Assembly: GCF_030506305.1 (NCBI RefSeq)
Contig: NZ_CP119421.1
Span: 798,354 to 862,353 of the forward strand
Length of the DNA: 64,000 bases
Direction of reading: 5' to 3'
Source of the DNA: Porifericola rhodea
Lineage (GTDB): Bacteria; Bacteroidota; Bacteroidia; Cytophagales; Cyclobacteriaceae
A program made the position numbers and the translations under genes. The notes beneath the pieces were generated by a model that saw only the letters and a program-made list of their open reading frames with translations, was not told the DNA's origin and did no database searches. Positions 17,738-28,432 of the stretch are shown one piece after another (position 1 is the first letter of the stretch; every line of letters starts with the position of its first letter).

Positions 17738-19501
17738 TTAATGTGAACTACTTTCTAAACCGTAGTTTTGGTTAATTAGCGTTTTGTAGCTTTTAAATAC
17801 CTGGGCGTTCGCTTTCGTATTGGTTACCACTTCCAAAATTTTGGCATGCTCAGAGTCTTTTCTATACAGACCTGATAGCTCTTCTCGCAAAAGTTCTACG
17901 TCTGCCTGGGTTTTGAGTTCTATACGCTGATATTGCATTCCAAAATCTTTGGCGGTATTTTCTGCTTCCAGCCTCTGCCGGGTTTCAAAATACTCTTCCA
18001 ACTCAGGCTGTTGTGCCGGTCCGTCAATCATTCCAAATATGCCACCTGCATGATTGTTCAGCAATACAACCCTCAAATTAGGCAGCTGATAGTTATGCCA
18101 GAAAGCATTGCGATCATAGAAAAAAGCTAAATCTCCAGTCAGTAGAACAGTCAGCTTATCGCAGGCTAAAGCAGACCCTACTGCGGTGCTGTTGCTACCA
18201 TCAATACCACTAGTTCCCCGGTTGGCAAAAACTTCTACTCCTGCCTGTTTATCACTCAAACCTATTAGGTTAGCGTAGCGCACTGACATACTATTAGCTA
18301 AGTGTAAATTACTGTGGTCCGGCAACGTTGCCACAACAGTTTGTACTGCCTGAAACTCGTTGGGCTGAGAAAAATCATGGTTTACTCCCAAAAAAAGGCT
18401 CTTAATATAAGTTACTGCCTTTTTCTCTTCTGTTTTCCATTTTTGAGCAAACTGAGTTTGTGCCATATCGTTCTGAGCTCCAACCTCACGCATAGCCTCA
18501 AAAAAGCTTAATGGAGAGCAGTGAATTAATTTTGTAAGAGATTGAAATGTATCGGCTGCCTGGCCACACTCTTGCAAGTGCCAGTGTTGTTTTGGTTTAA
18601 ACTTACGCAAGTATAATTTTAGGTTTTTTGACATGACAGACAGTCCAAAACTTATAAGTAGATCTGCCTGTAATTCGTGAAGCAGCCCCTCATCTTTTTG
18701 AGCTAAAAATACGTCAGCATGCTTAAGTGCTCCTTCTACATCATGCCTGTTAGAGATAATATCTGCCACCACTGGAATATGATGTTCATGACTTATTTTC
18801 AGCAATGCTTTACTCAGCGCCTTATCCTTTAGCCCCTGCCCACACACAATCAGTTTTTTACCACTTTTCTGCCAGCTTTGACTCAGTACATCCTTTATGT
18901 CATTTGAAAGCAGGTAAGCTGAATGCTGCTGCTGAATTACTTTTATGGTATCGTCAAATTTTAGCTCTTCTCCTTTTTCTGGATAAAAAGGCTCACGTAT
19001 AGGCACATTAATATGGACAGGCCCCTGAGGATAACCTGTACTGGTGTTAATAGCTTCGGATACCATTCTACCCGCATGCCATTGGTCTGCTGCAGACTGT
19101 CCTACAGGAAAGTGAAAACTCGTTTTAATGTGCTTTCCATAGATATCCTGCTGGCGAATGGTCTGCCCATCCAGTTGATCAATCCATTCTGGGGGGCGGT
19201 CAGCCGTAAGTACCAGGAGTGGTATTTGCTGAAAATAGGCTTCCGCAATAGCAGGGGCATAGTTATACGCTGCAGAGCCCGAGGTACATACCAATACTAC
19301 TACTTCTCTTGTTTGTCGGGCTATACCCATTGCTACGAAAGCAGCAGAACGCTCATCACTCATAGTGCGGGTCTGAATCTGCGGATGACGGGCAAACGCT
19401 ATAGATAAAGGGGCACATCGCGAGCCCGGAGATAGTATAGCCTGCCTTACCCCTAGCCGAGCACAAATCTGAACTGTATTGATTATAGATGGTAGTATCA
19501 A
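17738..19501 (-). CDS. menD: Menaquinone synthase MenD (SEPHCHC synthase)
   Basis: 587 residues, a thiamine-diphosphate enzyme that joins isochorismate and 2-oxoglutarate to give SEPHCHC, the first committed step of menaquinone synthesis. The N-terminus has AILSPGSRCAPLSIAFARHP and SDERSAAFVAMGIAR (catalytic Glu near residue 50), then TSGSAAYNYAPAIAEA and LTADRPPE. The C-terminal ThDP motif begins LTGDLAFFYDRNAF and ends with NNHAGGIF. The start appears to be TTG at 19501. An in-frame TAG lies just upstream with no ATG between, and the homologous N-terminus MILPSI fits the TTG. Other men genes are not in the window. Confidence 0.95.
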   Translation of the reverse strand: MILPSIINTVQICARLGVRQAILSPGSRCAPLSIAFARHPQIQTRTMSDERSAAFVAMGIARQTREVVVLVCTSGSAAYNYAPAIAEAYFQQIPLLVLTADRPPEWIDQLDGQTIRQQDIYGKHIKTSFHFPVGQSAADQWHAGRMVSEAINTSTGYPQGPVHINVPIREPFYPEKGEELKFDDTIKVIQQQHSAYLLSNDIKDVLSQSWQKSGKKLIVCGQGLKDKALSKALLKISHEHHIPVVADIISNRHDVEGALKHADVFLAQKDEGLLHELQADLLISFGLSVMSKNLKLYLRKFKPKQHWHLQECGQAADTFQSLTKLIHCSPLSFFEAMREVGAQNDMAQTQFAQKWKTEEKKAVTYIKSLFLGVNHDFSQPNEFQAVQTVVATLPDHSNLHLANSMSVRYANLIGLSDKQAGVEVFANRGTSGIDGSNSTAVGSALACDKLTVLLTGDLAFFYDRNAFWHNYQLPNLRVVLLNNHAGGIFGMIDGPAQQPELEEYFETRQRLEAENTAKDFGMQYQRIELKTQADVELLREELSGLYRKDSEHAKILEVVTNTKANAQVFKSYKTLINQNYGLESSSH

Positions 19502-19560
19502 AGCTATTGCTTTTACTTTTTGCTAATTCAACTCTACAAAGCGCTGGCAAGTTTGACAAT

Positions 19561-19579
19561 CTTTGCTGAATTAGCAAAG
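19561..19579. promoter_or_regulatory. Perfect dyad upstream of menD
   Basis: CTTTGCT (19561-19567) and AGCAAAG (19573-19579) are perfectly complementary across a 5-nt centre, 60 bp upstream of the menD start. It could be an operator or a small hairpin; nothing identifies the binder. Confidence 0.3.
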
Positions 19580-19603
19580 CTTAATTTTTATAGTGTAGGG
19601 AAT

Positions 19604-19627
19604 AAAAAAAGAGGCCGAAGCCTCTTT
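19604..19627 (-). terminator. Intrinsic terminator after the M23 peptidase gene
   Basis: On the minus strand, AAAGAGGC, the very stable tetraloop TTCG and GCCTCTTT run into seven Ts (19604-19610). It lies 26 bp past the stop of the gene at 19653. Confidence 0.9.
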
Positions 19628-19652
19628 GTATCTACAATAATATTAAGTTTAA

Positions 19653-20627
19653 TTAGAGCGACTGGTTTTCTATAGATGCCAGCTGTACCAGTATTTCGTA
19701 CTCTTCAGACGTGATATCCTGATAGAAGAAATGAATAGGGTTCACTTTCTGAGAGTCCTTAATAATTTCATAATGCAGGTGAGGTGCGGTAGAAGTACCA
19801 GAGTTTCCTACATACCCTATGCACTGCCCTCGCTCTACTGTCTGCCCAACTTTTACATTAAAGTCCGACATGTGAGCATACTTGGTTACATAACCAAAAC
19901 CATGATCTATTTCTACCTGCTTACCATAGCCAGTAAAAGAACTTTTCACTGTAATTACTTTTCCAGCACCTGTAGCATATATAGGCGTACCCTGCGGTGC
20001 TGAGAAATCAACTCCGGGGTGCATCATTTTCACTTTGTAAATAGGGTGCATACGCATACCAAAACCAGAGGCTAACCTCCTGAGTTCTTTGTTAGAAACT
20101 GGCTGAATGGCAGGTATAGAAGCTAACATTTCTGTTTTATCTTCAGCCATATTCAGCAGGTCATCGTACGACTTGGTCTGTATATACAACTGTCGCTTTA
20201 GCTTATCTACCTTTTCTCGGGTATTGAGAATAAGCTCTTCACGCTCCAACCCATCTTCCAATAGTTCTTTATAGCGTTCTACCCCCCCTACTCCGGCATT
20301 TCTTACAGATACAGGAATGGGCTCTGCCTCAAATATGGTGCGATACACATGATTATCTCTATCCTGTAAAGACTCCAGCATTGTATGAGCACGCTCCATA
20401 TCTTTGCTAAGCATGTCGTAATAAAACTGAAGCTCTTCGTTTTCTTTCTTTAAGCGGGCAGCCTTGGGAGATTCAAAATAAGAATCAAAAACAATGATTA
20501 GACAAATCCCGGCTACCAAAACCAGTGATAGAAATCCCAGTACGTTAAGGAATACATCCCACTTGCTCACGCGAATACGCTCGTATTTGCAGGTTTCGGT
20601 ATCGTAATAATATTTTATCTTAGACAT
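19653..20627 (-). CDS. Membrane-anchored M23 metallopeptidase with coiled coil
   Basis: 324 residues. A short cytoplasmic N-terminus precedes one membrane segment at about 25-47, then a coiled coil (~52-165), then an LytM/M23 peptidase domain. The zinc ligands are visible: HPGVD at 203-207 (His203, Asp207) and HLH at 283-285, with the canonical SGFGMRMHPIYKVKMMHPG and GNSGTSTAPHLHYE contexts. The domain is catalytically complete, so it should act as a peptidoglycan endopeptidase in the periplasm. The topology resembles cell-division or shape-related hydrolases of the MepM type. It is transcribed divergently from alaS and ends at a strong terminator. Confidence 0.9.
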   Translation of the reverse strand: MSKIKYYYDTETCKYERIRVSKWDVFLNVLGFLSLVLVAGICLIIVFDSYFESPKAARLKKENEELQFYYDMLSKDMERAHTMLESLQDRDNHVYRTIFEAEPIPVSVRNAGVGGVERYKELLEDGLEREELILNTREKVDKLKRQLYIQTKSYDDLLNMAEDKTEMLASIPAIQPVSNKELRRLASGFGMRMHPIYKVKMMHPGVDFSAPQGTPIYATGAGKVITVKSSFTGYGKQVEIDHGFGYVTKYAHMSDFNVKVGQTVERGQCIGYVGNSGTSTAPHLHYEIIKDSQKVNPIHFFYQDITSEEYEILVQLASIENQSL

Positions 20628-20658
20628 TGTTAATGCTGGTTTCTAATCTTTAATTTTG
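20627..20658 (+). promoter_or_regulatory. Probable alaS promoter
   Basis: TTG at 20627-20629, a 21-base spacer, then TAATTTTG at 20651-20658. The transcript would start around 20665, only about eight bases before the ATG at 20673. This favours the downstream alaS start at 20787 and a ~120-nt leader. Confidence 0.55.
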
Positions 20659-20786
20659 TCCCTTATAAGCATGTGGAAACGGAGATACGTAGATCAATTG
20701 ATATAGGTTTATATTATAAAACATGGCAATATCCGAAGTTTTCACTATTTCATATCATGCGTTTACGCCGAAAAATTACGTCTATA

Positions 20787-23414
20787 ATGAATTCTCAGGA
20801 AATTAGAACAACATTCATACAGTTTTTTGAAAGCAAGAAGCATCAGTTTGTACCTTCTGCTCCTATCGTAACAAAAAACGACCCAACCTTAATGTTTACG
20901 AATGCGGGGATGAATCAGTTTAAAGACTATTTTTTAGGCAATAAACCTGCCCCTAATAACCGAGTAGCAAACAGCCAAAAGTGCTTAAGAGTTTCCGGTA
21001 AGCATAACGATCTTGAAGAAGTAGGGATAGATACATATCACCATACTATGTTTGAGATGTTAGGAAACTGGTCATTTGGTGATTATTTCAAAAAAGAAGC
21101 TATTGCCTGGGGTTGGGAACTACTTACCGAAGTGTATAAGCTTCCTAAAGAACGCCTGTACGTTACGGTCTTTGGAGGAGACGAAAGCGATAAGCTAGAT
21201 GTAGATCAGGAGGCTTACGACTTTTGGAAAGAGATTATTGATGAAGACCGCATACTCTACGGAAGCAAAAAAGACAACTTCTGGGAGATGGGAGATACGG
21301 GGCCCTGCGGACCTTGTTCGGAAATTCATATAGACTTACGACCACAGGCAGAAGTAGATAAGCAGGCTGGCAAAGAACTAGTTAATGAAGATCATCCGCA
21401 GGTAGTAGAAATATGGAACCTGGTATTTATGCAGTTTAACCGTCAGGCATCAGGCGAACTTAAGCCCTTGCCTGCCAAACATGTAGATACCGGAATGGGC
21501 TTTGAACGCCTAGTAATGGCTATACAAAATGTAGGTTCTACTTATGATACTGATGTTTTTACCCCACTTATCCAGCAGGTTTCTGGCTGGGCCGGAGTGG
21601 AGTATGGCAGTAAAAAAGAGACTGATATTGCCCTCAGAGTTATAGTAGACCATATCCGTGCAATTTCATTTGCAATTGCTGACGGGCAGCTTCCTTCTAA
21701 TAATAAAGCAGGCTACGTTATCCGTAGAATATTGCGCCGTGCTGTAAGGTATGGCTATACTTTCCTCAATTTTAAAGAACCATTTTTATATCGTTTGGTA
21801 GCTCATCTGTCTGAGCAGTTTGCAGGGATTTTCCCTGAACTTAAAGCACAGAACGACTTTGTTACTAAAGTAGTACAGGAAGAAGAAGCCTCTTTTCTTC
21901 GTACTTTAGAAATAGGCCTTCGTAAGTTAGACCTGATTAAGCAAGAGTATCAGGAAACAAAAGTTATTCCTGGTGCAGTAGCTTTTGAGCTTTATGATAC
22001 CTACGGCTTTCCTCTGGATCTTACTGCCTTGATAGCACGCGAAGGAGGACTGTCAATAGACGAACAGGGCTTTCAGCAGGAGATGAACAAGCAGAAAGAG
22101 CGCTCCAAAGGCGCAGCTACTATGGATACCGGAGATTGGGTTGTAGTTAAAGAGGATGAAGTTGAGTTTGTAGGCTATGATGAACTGAACACCGAAGCTC
22201 AAATTCTGCGCTATCGTCAGGTTTCTGAAAAGAAGAAAGCCTATTATCAGCTGGTGCTTAATCGTACCCCCTTCTACCCCGAAGGGGGTGGGCAGGTAGG
22301 AGATACCGGCTATATAGAGGCAAATGGCCATAAAACTTACATAATAGATACCAAGAAAGAAAACGACCTAATTATTCATTACGCCAAAGATCTTCCTGCT
22401 GATACTGCGGCTACTTTTAAGTGCGTAGTCAATGAAAGCAAGCGTATGCTTACTATGAACAACCATAGTGCAACTCACCTGCTTCATGCGGCGCTCAAAC
22501 AGGTACTGGGTGACCATGTGCAGCAAAAAGGATCACTGGTTAACGACCAACTACTCAGGTTTGACTTTTCGCACTTCGCCAAAATGACCGAAGAAGAAAT
22601 CAGACAGGTAGAGCATATCGTAAATCAGAAAGTTCGTGCTAATATCCCGCTGGAAGAGATGCGTAACGTACCTATGGAAGAGGCTAAAGAAATGGGAGCT
22701 ACAGCCCTCTTTGGAGAAAAGTACGGAGACTTTGTGCGGGTAATTGCTTTTGATAGGGCGTACTCACTAGAACTATGCGGAGGTACCCACGTTCCTGCAA
22801 CTGGCCATATTGGTCTTTTTAAGATTGTTTCTGAAAGTTCTATCTCTGCTGGAGTAAGGCGTATTGAAGCTATTTCAGCAGATACCGCTGAAAAATATGT
22901 AAACGAGCAGGAAGACCTTCTGAAAGAGTTAAAAGAAGCCCTCAAAAATCCGGCAGATCTTAAGAAAGCGATTGAGAATTTGGTTAGTGAGCGCAACCAG
23001 CTGCAAAAAAGTATTGAAACTATGCAGCAAAAAGAGGCGCTCAATGCAAAAGATAATATTCTGGCAAAGGCTTATCAGTTAGGCGATGTACAGGTAATTG
23101 TAGACAAAGTGTCTTTACCAAATGCTGATATGCTGAAGAAGCTCAGCTTTGATCTTAAAAACCAGGTAGATAAACTGGTGTTGGTGTTAGCGGCAGACAT
23201 TGATGGCAAACCTCAGATTGCTATGGCTATTGATGAAGCTCTAATTAGCACTCACGATTTACACGCTGGCAATATGGTAAAAGCCTTGGCGAAAAACATA
23301 AAAGGAGGTGGTGGAGGACAAGCTTTCTTTGCTACTGCTGGCGGAAAAGATGTAAGTGGCCTGGATAAGGTATTAATACAAGCAAAAGAAATGCTGGAAG
23401 AAAAGATTCAATAA
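20787..23414 (+). CDS. alaS: Alanine-tRNA ligase
   Basis: 875 residues from the ATG at 20787, where the protein begins MNSQEIRTTFIQFF. This is the usual AlaRS start; the frame extends 38 codons further upstream, but that part is not conserved and lies next to the predicted promoter. Class II motifs are present (DPTLMFTNAGMNQFKDYFLG; GFERLVMAIQ), with the editing domain zinc residues HSATHLLHAAL and LCGGTHVPATGHIG, and the C-terminal glycine-rich GGGGGQAFFATAGG of the C-Ala domain. The enzyme charges tRNA-Ala and edits mischarged Ser and Gly. Confidence 0.97.
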   Translation: MNSQEIRTTFIQFFESKKHQFVPSAPIVTKNDPTLMFTNAGMNQFKDYFLGNKPAPNNRVANSQKCLRVSGKHNDLEEVGIDTYHHTMFEMLGNWSFGDYFKKEAIAWGWELLTEVYKLPKERLYVTVFGGDESDKLDVDQEAYDFWKEIIDEDRILYGSKKDNFWEMGDTGPCGPCSEIHIDLRPQAEVDKQAGKELVNEDHPQVVEIWNLVFMQFNRQASGELKPLPAKHVDTGMGFERLVMAIQNVGSTYDTDVFTPLIQQVSGWAGVEYGSKKETDIALRVIVDHIRAISFAIADGQLPSNNKAGYVIRRILRRAVRYGYTFLNFKEPFLYRLVAHLSEQFAGIFPELKAQNDFVTKVVQEEEASFLRTLEIGLRKLDLIKQEYQETKVIPGAVAFELYDTYGFPLDLTALIAREGGLSIDEQGFQQEMNKQKERSKGAATMDTGDWVVVKEDEVEFVGYDELNTEAQILRYRQVSEKKKAYYQLVLNRTPFYPEGGGQVGDTGYIEANGHKTYIIDTKKENDLIIHYAKDLPADTAATFKCVVNESKRMLTMNNHSATHLLHAALKQVLGDHVQQKGSLVNDQLLRFDFSHFAKMTEEEIRQVEHIVNQKVRANIPLEEMRNVPMEEAKEMGATALFGEKYGDFVRVIAFDRAYSLELCGGTHVPATGHIGLFKIVSESSISAGVRRIEAISADTAEKYVNEQEDLLKELKEALKNPADLKKAIENLVSERNQLQKSIETMQQKEALNAKDNILAKAYQLGDVQVIVDKVSLPNADMLKKLSFDLKNQVDKLVLVLAADIDGKPQIAMAIDEALISTHDLHAGNMVKALAKNIKGGGGGQAFFATAGGKDVSGLDKVLIQAKEMLEEKIQ

Positions 23415-23437
23415 TTAAGATAACTACTTACCGTACT

Positions 23438-23470
23438 AGAGTGATTGGTTAAACTGGTCACTCTTTTTTT
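23438..23470 (+). terminator. Intrinsic terminator of alaS
   Basis: AGAGTGA (23438-23444) and TCACTCT (23458-23464) pair, followed by seven Ts. The T-tract overlaps the stop codon of the convergent DUF4783 gene (23469-23471). Confidence 0.8.
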
Positions 23471-23876
23471 ATTCCTCGCTAAAATCAATTTTATCAACGA
23501 CGTAGGCTCCACTGATCTGTTTGATCAGCATAAATACACGAAACTCACCCCGATCATATGTAAAGGTTCCTACAGAGTATTTGATTCCTTCCTTAGATGA
23601 TCCCTGGTGTACGTAACGGAAGCCTTGGGGAGGGTATTTATTGAAAAAGTCTTTCAATACAAACTCAGCCTGATTTCGGCTATAGCTAGCCTTTTCTCCA
23701 TTGATACTGATCTCTACAGTATTGTTTAAATACTTGCTCAGTTCTCTGGAGCTTCCTGTCTTTAAAGCATCCCTCACGTTGTTAATTACTTCATTCTGCG
23801 CGTTTGAGTATGCTGTTCCCAGCATCATCCAACAGAGGAAAGTAATTGCAAACGCTCTAATGATCTTTACATTCAT
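23469..23876 (-). CDS. Exported DUF4783 protein
   Basis: 135 residues with a signal peptide (MNVKIIRAFAITFLCWMMLGTAYSNA). The mature part matches DUF4783, a small NTF2-like cone fold seen almost only in Bacteroidetes: VRDALKTGSSRELSKYLNNTVEISINGEKASYSRNQAEFVLKDFF (in sections), then GFRYVHQGSS and GTFTYDRGEFRVFMLIK. It should be periplasmic. No catalytic residues are known for the family. A 9-bp inverted repeat 18-41 bp upstream of the start may regulate it. Confidence 0.85.
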   Translation of the reverse strand: MNVKIIRAFAITFLCWMMLGTAYSNAQNEVINNVRDALKTGSSRELSKYLNNTVEISINGEKASYSRNQAEFVLKDFFNKYPPQGFRYVHQGSSKEGIKYSVGTFTYDRGEFRVFMLIKQISGAYVVDKIDFSEE

Positions 23877-23894
23877 AAAGTTACTGCAAAATTT

Positions 23895-23917
23895 ACAGTT
23901 TTGTTTACCAAAACTGT
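23895..23917. promoter_or_regulatory. 9-bp inverted repeat upstream of the DUF4783 gene
   Basis: ACAGTTTTG (23895-23903) and CAAAACTGT (23909-23917) pair perfectly across TTTAC, starting 19 bp upstream of the minus-strand ATG. It could be an operator or a 5'-UTR hairpin. Confidence 0.4.
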
Positions 23918-24180
23918 GCCAACGACCCTGGGCTTAAAAAAATTCAATTTCATCTTCTTCTCGCCCTGTTTCATTTCCCTAAAGATCAGCTCGTTAAAGG
24001 TCCTATTTTTTAAGTTTTTTTGACCTTAGACAGCCCCTTTCTTTCAGAATAGGCTATCTGTTGATAGAACACAAAATTTATCCTGAATGATGTTAATTTA
24101 GCAATATATAATATTTTTTGACTTTTGTTTTTAAAATTTATCAGGCTTCAATAATACTCCTTCGCAATCAGGCTGGGGCA

Positions 24181-24210
24181 TTGGTAGTTTTAGCGCAAGC
24201 CGTATCTTTG
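24181..24210 (+). promoter_or_regulatory. Bacteroidetes-type promoter of the K+ channel gene
   Basis: TTG at 24181-24183, a spacer of exactly 19, then TATCTTTG at 24203-24210. The ATG at 24253 follows after a short leader. Confidence 0.75.
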
Positions 24211-24252
24211 AGCTTGTGTAACTCCTCAGTAGAGGCATATCTTTTCATATTT

Positions 24253-25293
24253 ATGAGTGCTGGTAATGCCATCCGCAAATTTGGGCAAAAGAAAATAAAA
24301 CTTGGGCGTATTACCCTGGGCCTTTCCCTACTGGTATTTAGCGTAGTTATAGGTATGATCGGCTTCATTACATTGGAGCAATATTCTATGCTGGAAGCCT
24401 TTTATATGGCTATTATTACCTTGTCTACCGTAGGCTTTACCGAAGTGCAAACTCTCTCGGACAATGGGCGCTTATTTACTAGTTTTTATATCATATTTAA
24501 CCTGGGCATCTTCGCTTATGCGATTAGTATTATCACTACCTATATTGTAGAGGGTGAGTTTAAAGAAATTTATCATCAGTACATGATAAGTAAAAGGGTA
24601 CAGCGTATGCAAAATCATATCATCGTGTGTGGATTCGGCCGTAATGGCACTAAAACCTGTGAGGAACTGCTCAGTAGCGGGCGGCCATTTATACTTATAG
24701 AAAAAAATATTGAGCTGGCAGATAGCTTTCCGCGGGTTTCCAATTTTGAATACATCATAGGAGATGCCACAAGTGACGATACTCTGCATACCGCAGGTAT
24801 AGACCGGGCAGAAGCCATTATTACTACCCTACCCCGCGATGCAGATAATGTTTTTATAACGCTTACTGCCCGTGAGCTTAACCCAAATGTGACAGTTATT
24901 TCGCGAGCCAGCGAAGAGAGTACGGCAAAAAAGCTTTACCGTGCCGGAGCCAACCAGGTTGTTATGCCAGACGCAATAGGAGGTGCACATATGGCACAAC
25001 TGATCACGAAACCACAGGTTATAGAATTTTTGAACCTGCTCAATGGATTAAGTAGCGAACACCTTAAGCTGGAAGACTTCTCATACAATGAGCTTAAAGA
25101 TGAGTTTAAAGATAAGTCTATCATGGACCTGGATATCCGTAAGCGTACTGGGGCTACAGTAATTGGGTTTAAAAGCAAAAAAAACGGGTTTACCGTTACT
25201 CCATCTGGCGACCTGAAAATTACTGAAGGAGATACCATGATCATTATTGGTACCGCTCAAAATATTGCATCTTTTAAGAAAATCTTCGGCTAA
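24253..25293 (+). CDS. Two-TM potassium channel with RCK (TrkA-N/TrkA-C) domains
   Basis: 346 residues from the ATG at 24253, chosen because the promoter lies between it and the upstream TTG. TM1 is at about 20-40, followed by a pore helix and the selectivity filter TVGF (59-62, in ITLSTVGFTEV), then TM2 at about 76-97. The cytoplasmic part begins HIIVCGFGRNG, a Rossmann nucleotide-binding RCK-N domain, and ends with an RCK-C domain (FKSKKNGFTVTPSGDLKI region). This is the MthK/Kch-like design in which ligand binding to the RCK ring gates K+ flow in the inner membrane. A hairpin terminator follows. Confidence 0.92.
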   Translation: MSAGNAIRKFGQKKIKLGRITLGLSLLVFSVVIGMIGFITLEQYSMLEAFYMAIITLSTVGFTEVQTLSDNGRLFTSFYIIFNLGIFAYAISIITTYIVEGEFKEIYHQYMISKRVQRMQNHIIVCGFGRNGTKTCEELLSSGRPFILIEKNIELADSFPRVSNFEYIIGDATSDDTLHTAGIDRAEAIITTLPRDADNVFITLTARELNPNVTVISRASEESTAKKLYRAGANQVVMPDAIGGAHMAQLITKPQVIEFLNLLNGLSSEHLKLEDFSYNELKDEFKDKSIMDLDIRKRTGATVIGFKSKKNGFTVTPSGDLKITEGDTMIIIGTAQNIASFKKIFG

Positions 25294-25316
25294 TACGCTT
25301 ACTAACCTCAGCAGAT

Positions 25317-25346
25317 AGCTATGCTTGCCAGGTAAGCATAGCTTTT
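25317..25346 (+). terminator. Intrinsic terminator of the K+ channel gene
   Basis: Perfect 10-bp stem AGCTATGCTT / AAGCATAGCT with a 7-nt loop, then TTTT, 24 bases past the stop. Confidence 0.8.
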
Positions 25347-25348
25347 AA

Positions 25349-27415
<2,067 letters not shown>

Positions 27416-27424
27416 TGTTGTACC

Positions 27425-27958
27425 ATGTTCATGTTTCTTACTAGAAAAATCATAAAATTTCAATTGCCTTCTTTGCTAAAAAAGAGCAAAGTAAAACACG
27501 GTACTGTCAATTATGACAAAGCGGAACGTGTAGGCATACTAGTTACTTTTCATGATCATGAGAAGCAGCACACGGTAGATGAGTTTATAGACCACCTGGT
27601 AGCTGATAAAAAAGAGGTACAGGTGCTCTGCTACGATAAGCGTAGAGCACGCAACAAAATATTTGGCTATTTACAGTTTACCGACAAACACATATCGCTC
27701 TTCGGAAAATTTAAAGCCGAACATGTGATAGACTTTATCAATAGTGATTTTGATTACCTCTTCCATTTAGATCTGGAATCTAACGAGATACTGGATAAAG
27801 TATTAGCTCTGAGTCAGGCTAAGTGTAGAATAGGTAGTGACATGGAAGCTCACCGTTCATTTTACGAGCTTATGATCAAATCCGATACAGTTACCCAACT
27901 TAGTAAGTTAATGCTTCACTATGCCAAAGTGGTAAATGTGAACGAAGAGCAGGTGTAA
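27425..27958 (+). CDS. DUF6913-like conserved Bacteroidetes protein
   Basis: 177 residues, soluble and basic at the N-terminus (FLTRKIIKFQLPSLLKKSKVKHG), followed by an alpha/beta pattern: VGILVTFHDHEKQHTVDEF, KKEVQVLCYDKRRARN, DFDYLFHLDLESNEILDKVL and AKCRIGSDMEAHRSFYELM. This agrees with the DUF6913 family of Bacteroidetes, whose function is unknown. It follows ligA by 9 bp, a coupling that suggests shared transcription more than shared function. Confidence 0.75.
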   Translation: MFMFLTRKIIKFQLPSLLKKSKVKHGTVNYDKAERVGILVTFHDHEKQHTVDEFIDHLVADKKEVQVLCYDKRRARNKIFGYLQFTDKHISLFGKFKAEHVIDFINSDFDYLFHLDLESNEILDKVLALSQAKCRIGSDMEAHRSFYELMIKSDTVTQLSKLMLHYAKVVNVNEEQV

Positions 27959-28113
27959 TTTGAGTACTTGCTCTAAACATGGACTATACTTTATTGTGTA
28001 TTACTAAGCTTCACTTTCCTTTCAGGCAAAAATAGTAAGCAATTCCTCGTATTTAAACTGAAAATCTCACTGAGCTTAATCGTTATGATTATTTTTAGTA
28101 AAGGCTATAAACG

Positions 28114-28140
28114 AAAAAAGGCAACTCTTAATGAGCTGCC
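28114..28140 (-). terminator. Intrinsic terminator of the Hc1-like gene
   Basis: On the minus strand GGCAGCTC, a 5-nt loop and GAGTTGCC (one G.U pair) run into TTTTTT, 24 bp past the stop of the gene at 28164. Confidence 0.8.
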
Positions 28141-28163
28141 CGTATTTTTTCTCGTCAGAATGA

Positions 28164-28340
28164 TTAAGCTTTGTTCTTGATATCCTGAACTTCTACTCTA
28201 ATTTCCTGAGCTAAGTTTTTCAGTTCCTGCATACCCTTTCTTACGCGAGTACCAGCAGCCTGATTTTCTTTGTCATAAAATTTTTCGAAGTCACCTTCAA
28301 GGGACATTACTAAATCTCTAAGTTGATCAAATCTTTTCAT
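28164..28340 (-). CDS. Histone H1-like nucleoid protein (Hc1 family, 58 aa)
   Basis: Translated by hand on the minus strand: 58 residues starting MKRFDQLRDLVMSLEGDFE, with the central KENQAAGTRVRKGMQELK and the C-terminus AQEIRVEVQDIKNKA. This is the form of the Hc1-like "histone H1" proteins found throughout Bacteroidetes. They are short, mostly helical DNA-associated proteins related to the N-terminal part of chlamydial Hc1. It has its own terminator, 24 bp downstream. Its exact role in Bacteroidetes nucleoids is not well established. Confidence 0.8.
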   Translation of the reverse strand: MKRFDQLRDLVMSLEGDFEKFYDKENQAAGTRVRKGMQELKNLAQEIRVEVQDIKNKA

Positions 28341-28432
28341 AGTTAAGTCTGGTTGTATGAAAAATGTTGTTTAGGCGGCAATATAGCTAATATGCTATAC
28401 AATGAGCAAAAAAAACTTCCAATAATTCGTAA

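Larger units (their letters stand above)
23877..24252. other. Divergent intergenic region, 376 bp
   Basis: It holds the 23895-23917 dyad on the DUF4783 side and a consensus promoter at 24181-24210 for the channel gene. Between them are AT-rich runs and a loose AAGGTC/GACCTT repeat around 23996-24027. No gene is seen. The frame open from a TTG at 24118 lies largely upstream of the predicted transcription start and is not believed. Confidence 0.55.

Noticed and set aside
20673-20786. 38-codon N-terminal extension of AlaRS
   Set aside because: The extension is not AlaRS-like, and the predicted promoter puts the transcript start only about eight bases before it.
24118-24252. 45-codon N-terminal extension of the K+ channel (TTG start)
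   Set aside because: A perfect promoter lies inside it, and the ATG at 24253 gives a standard channel N-terminus.
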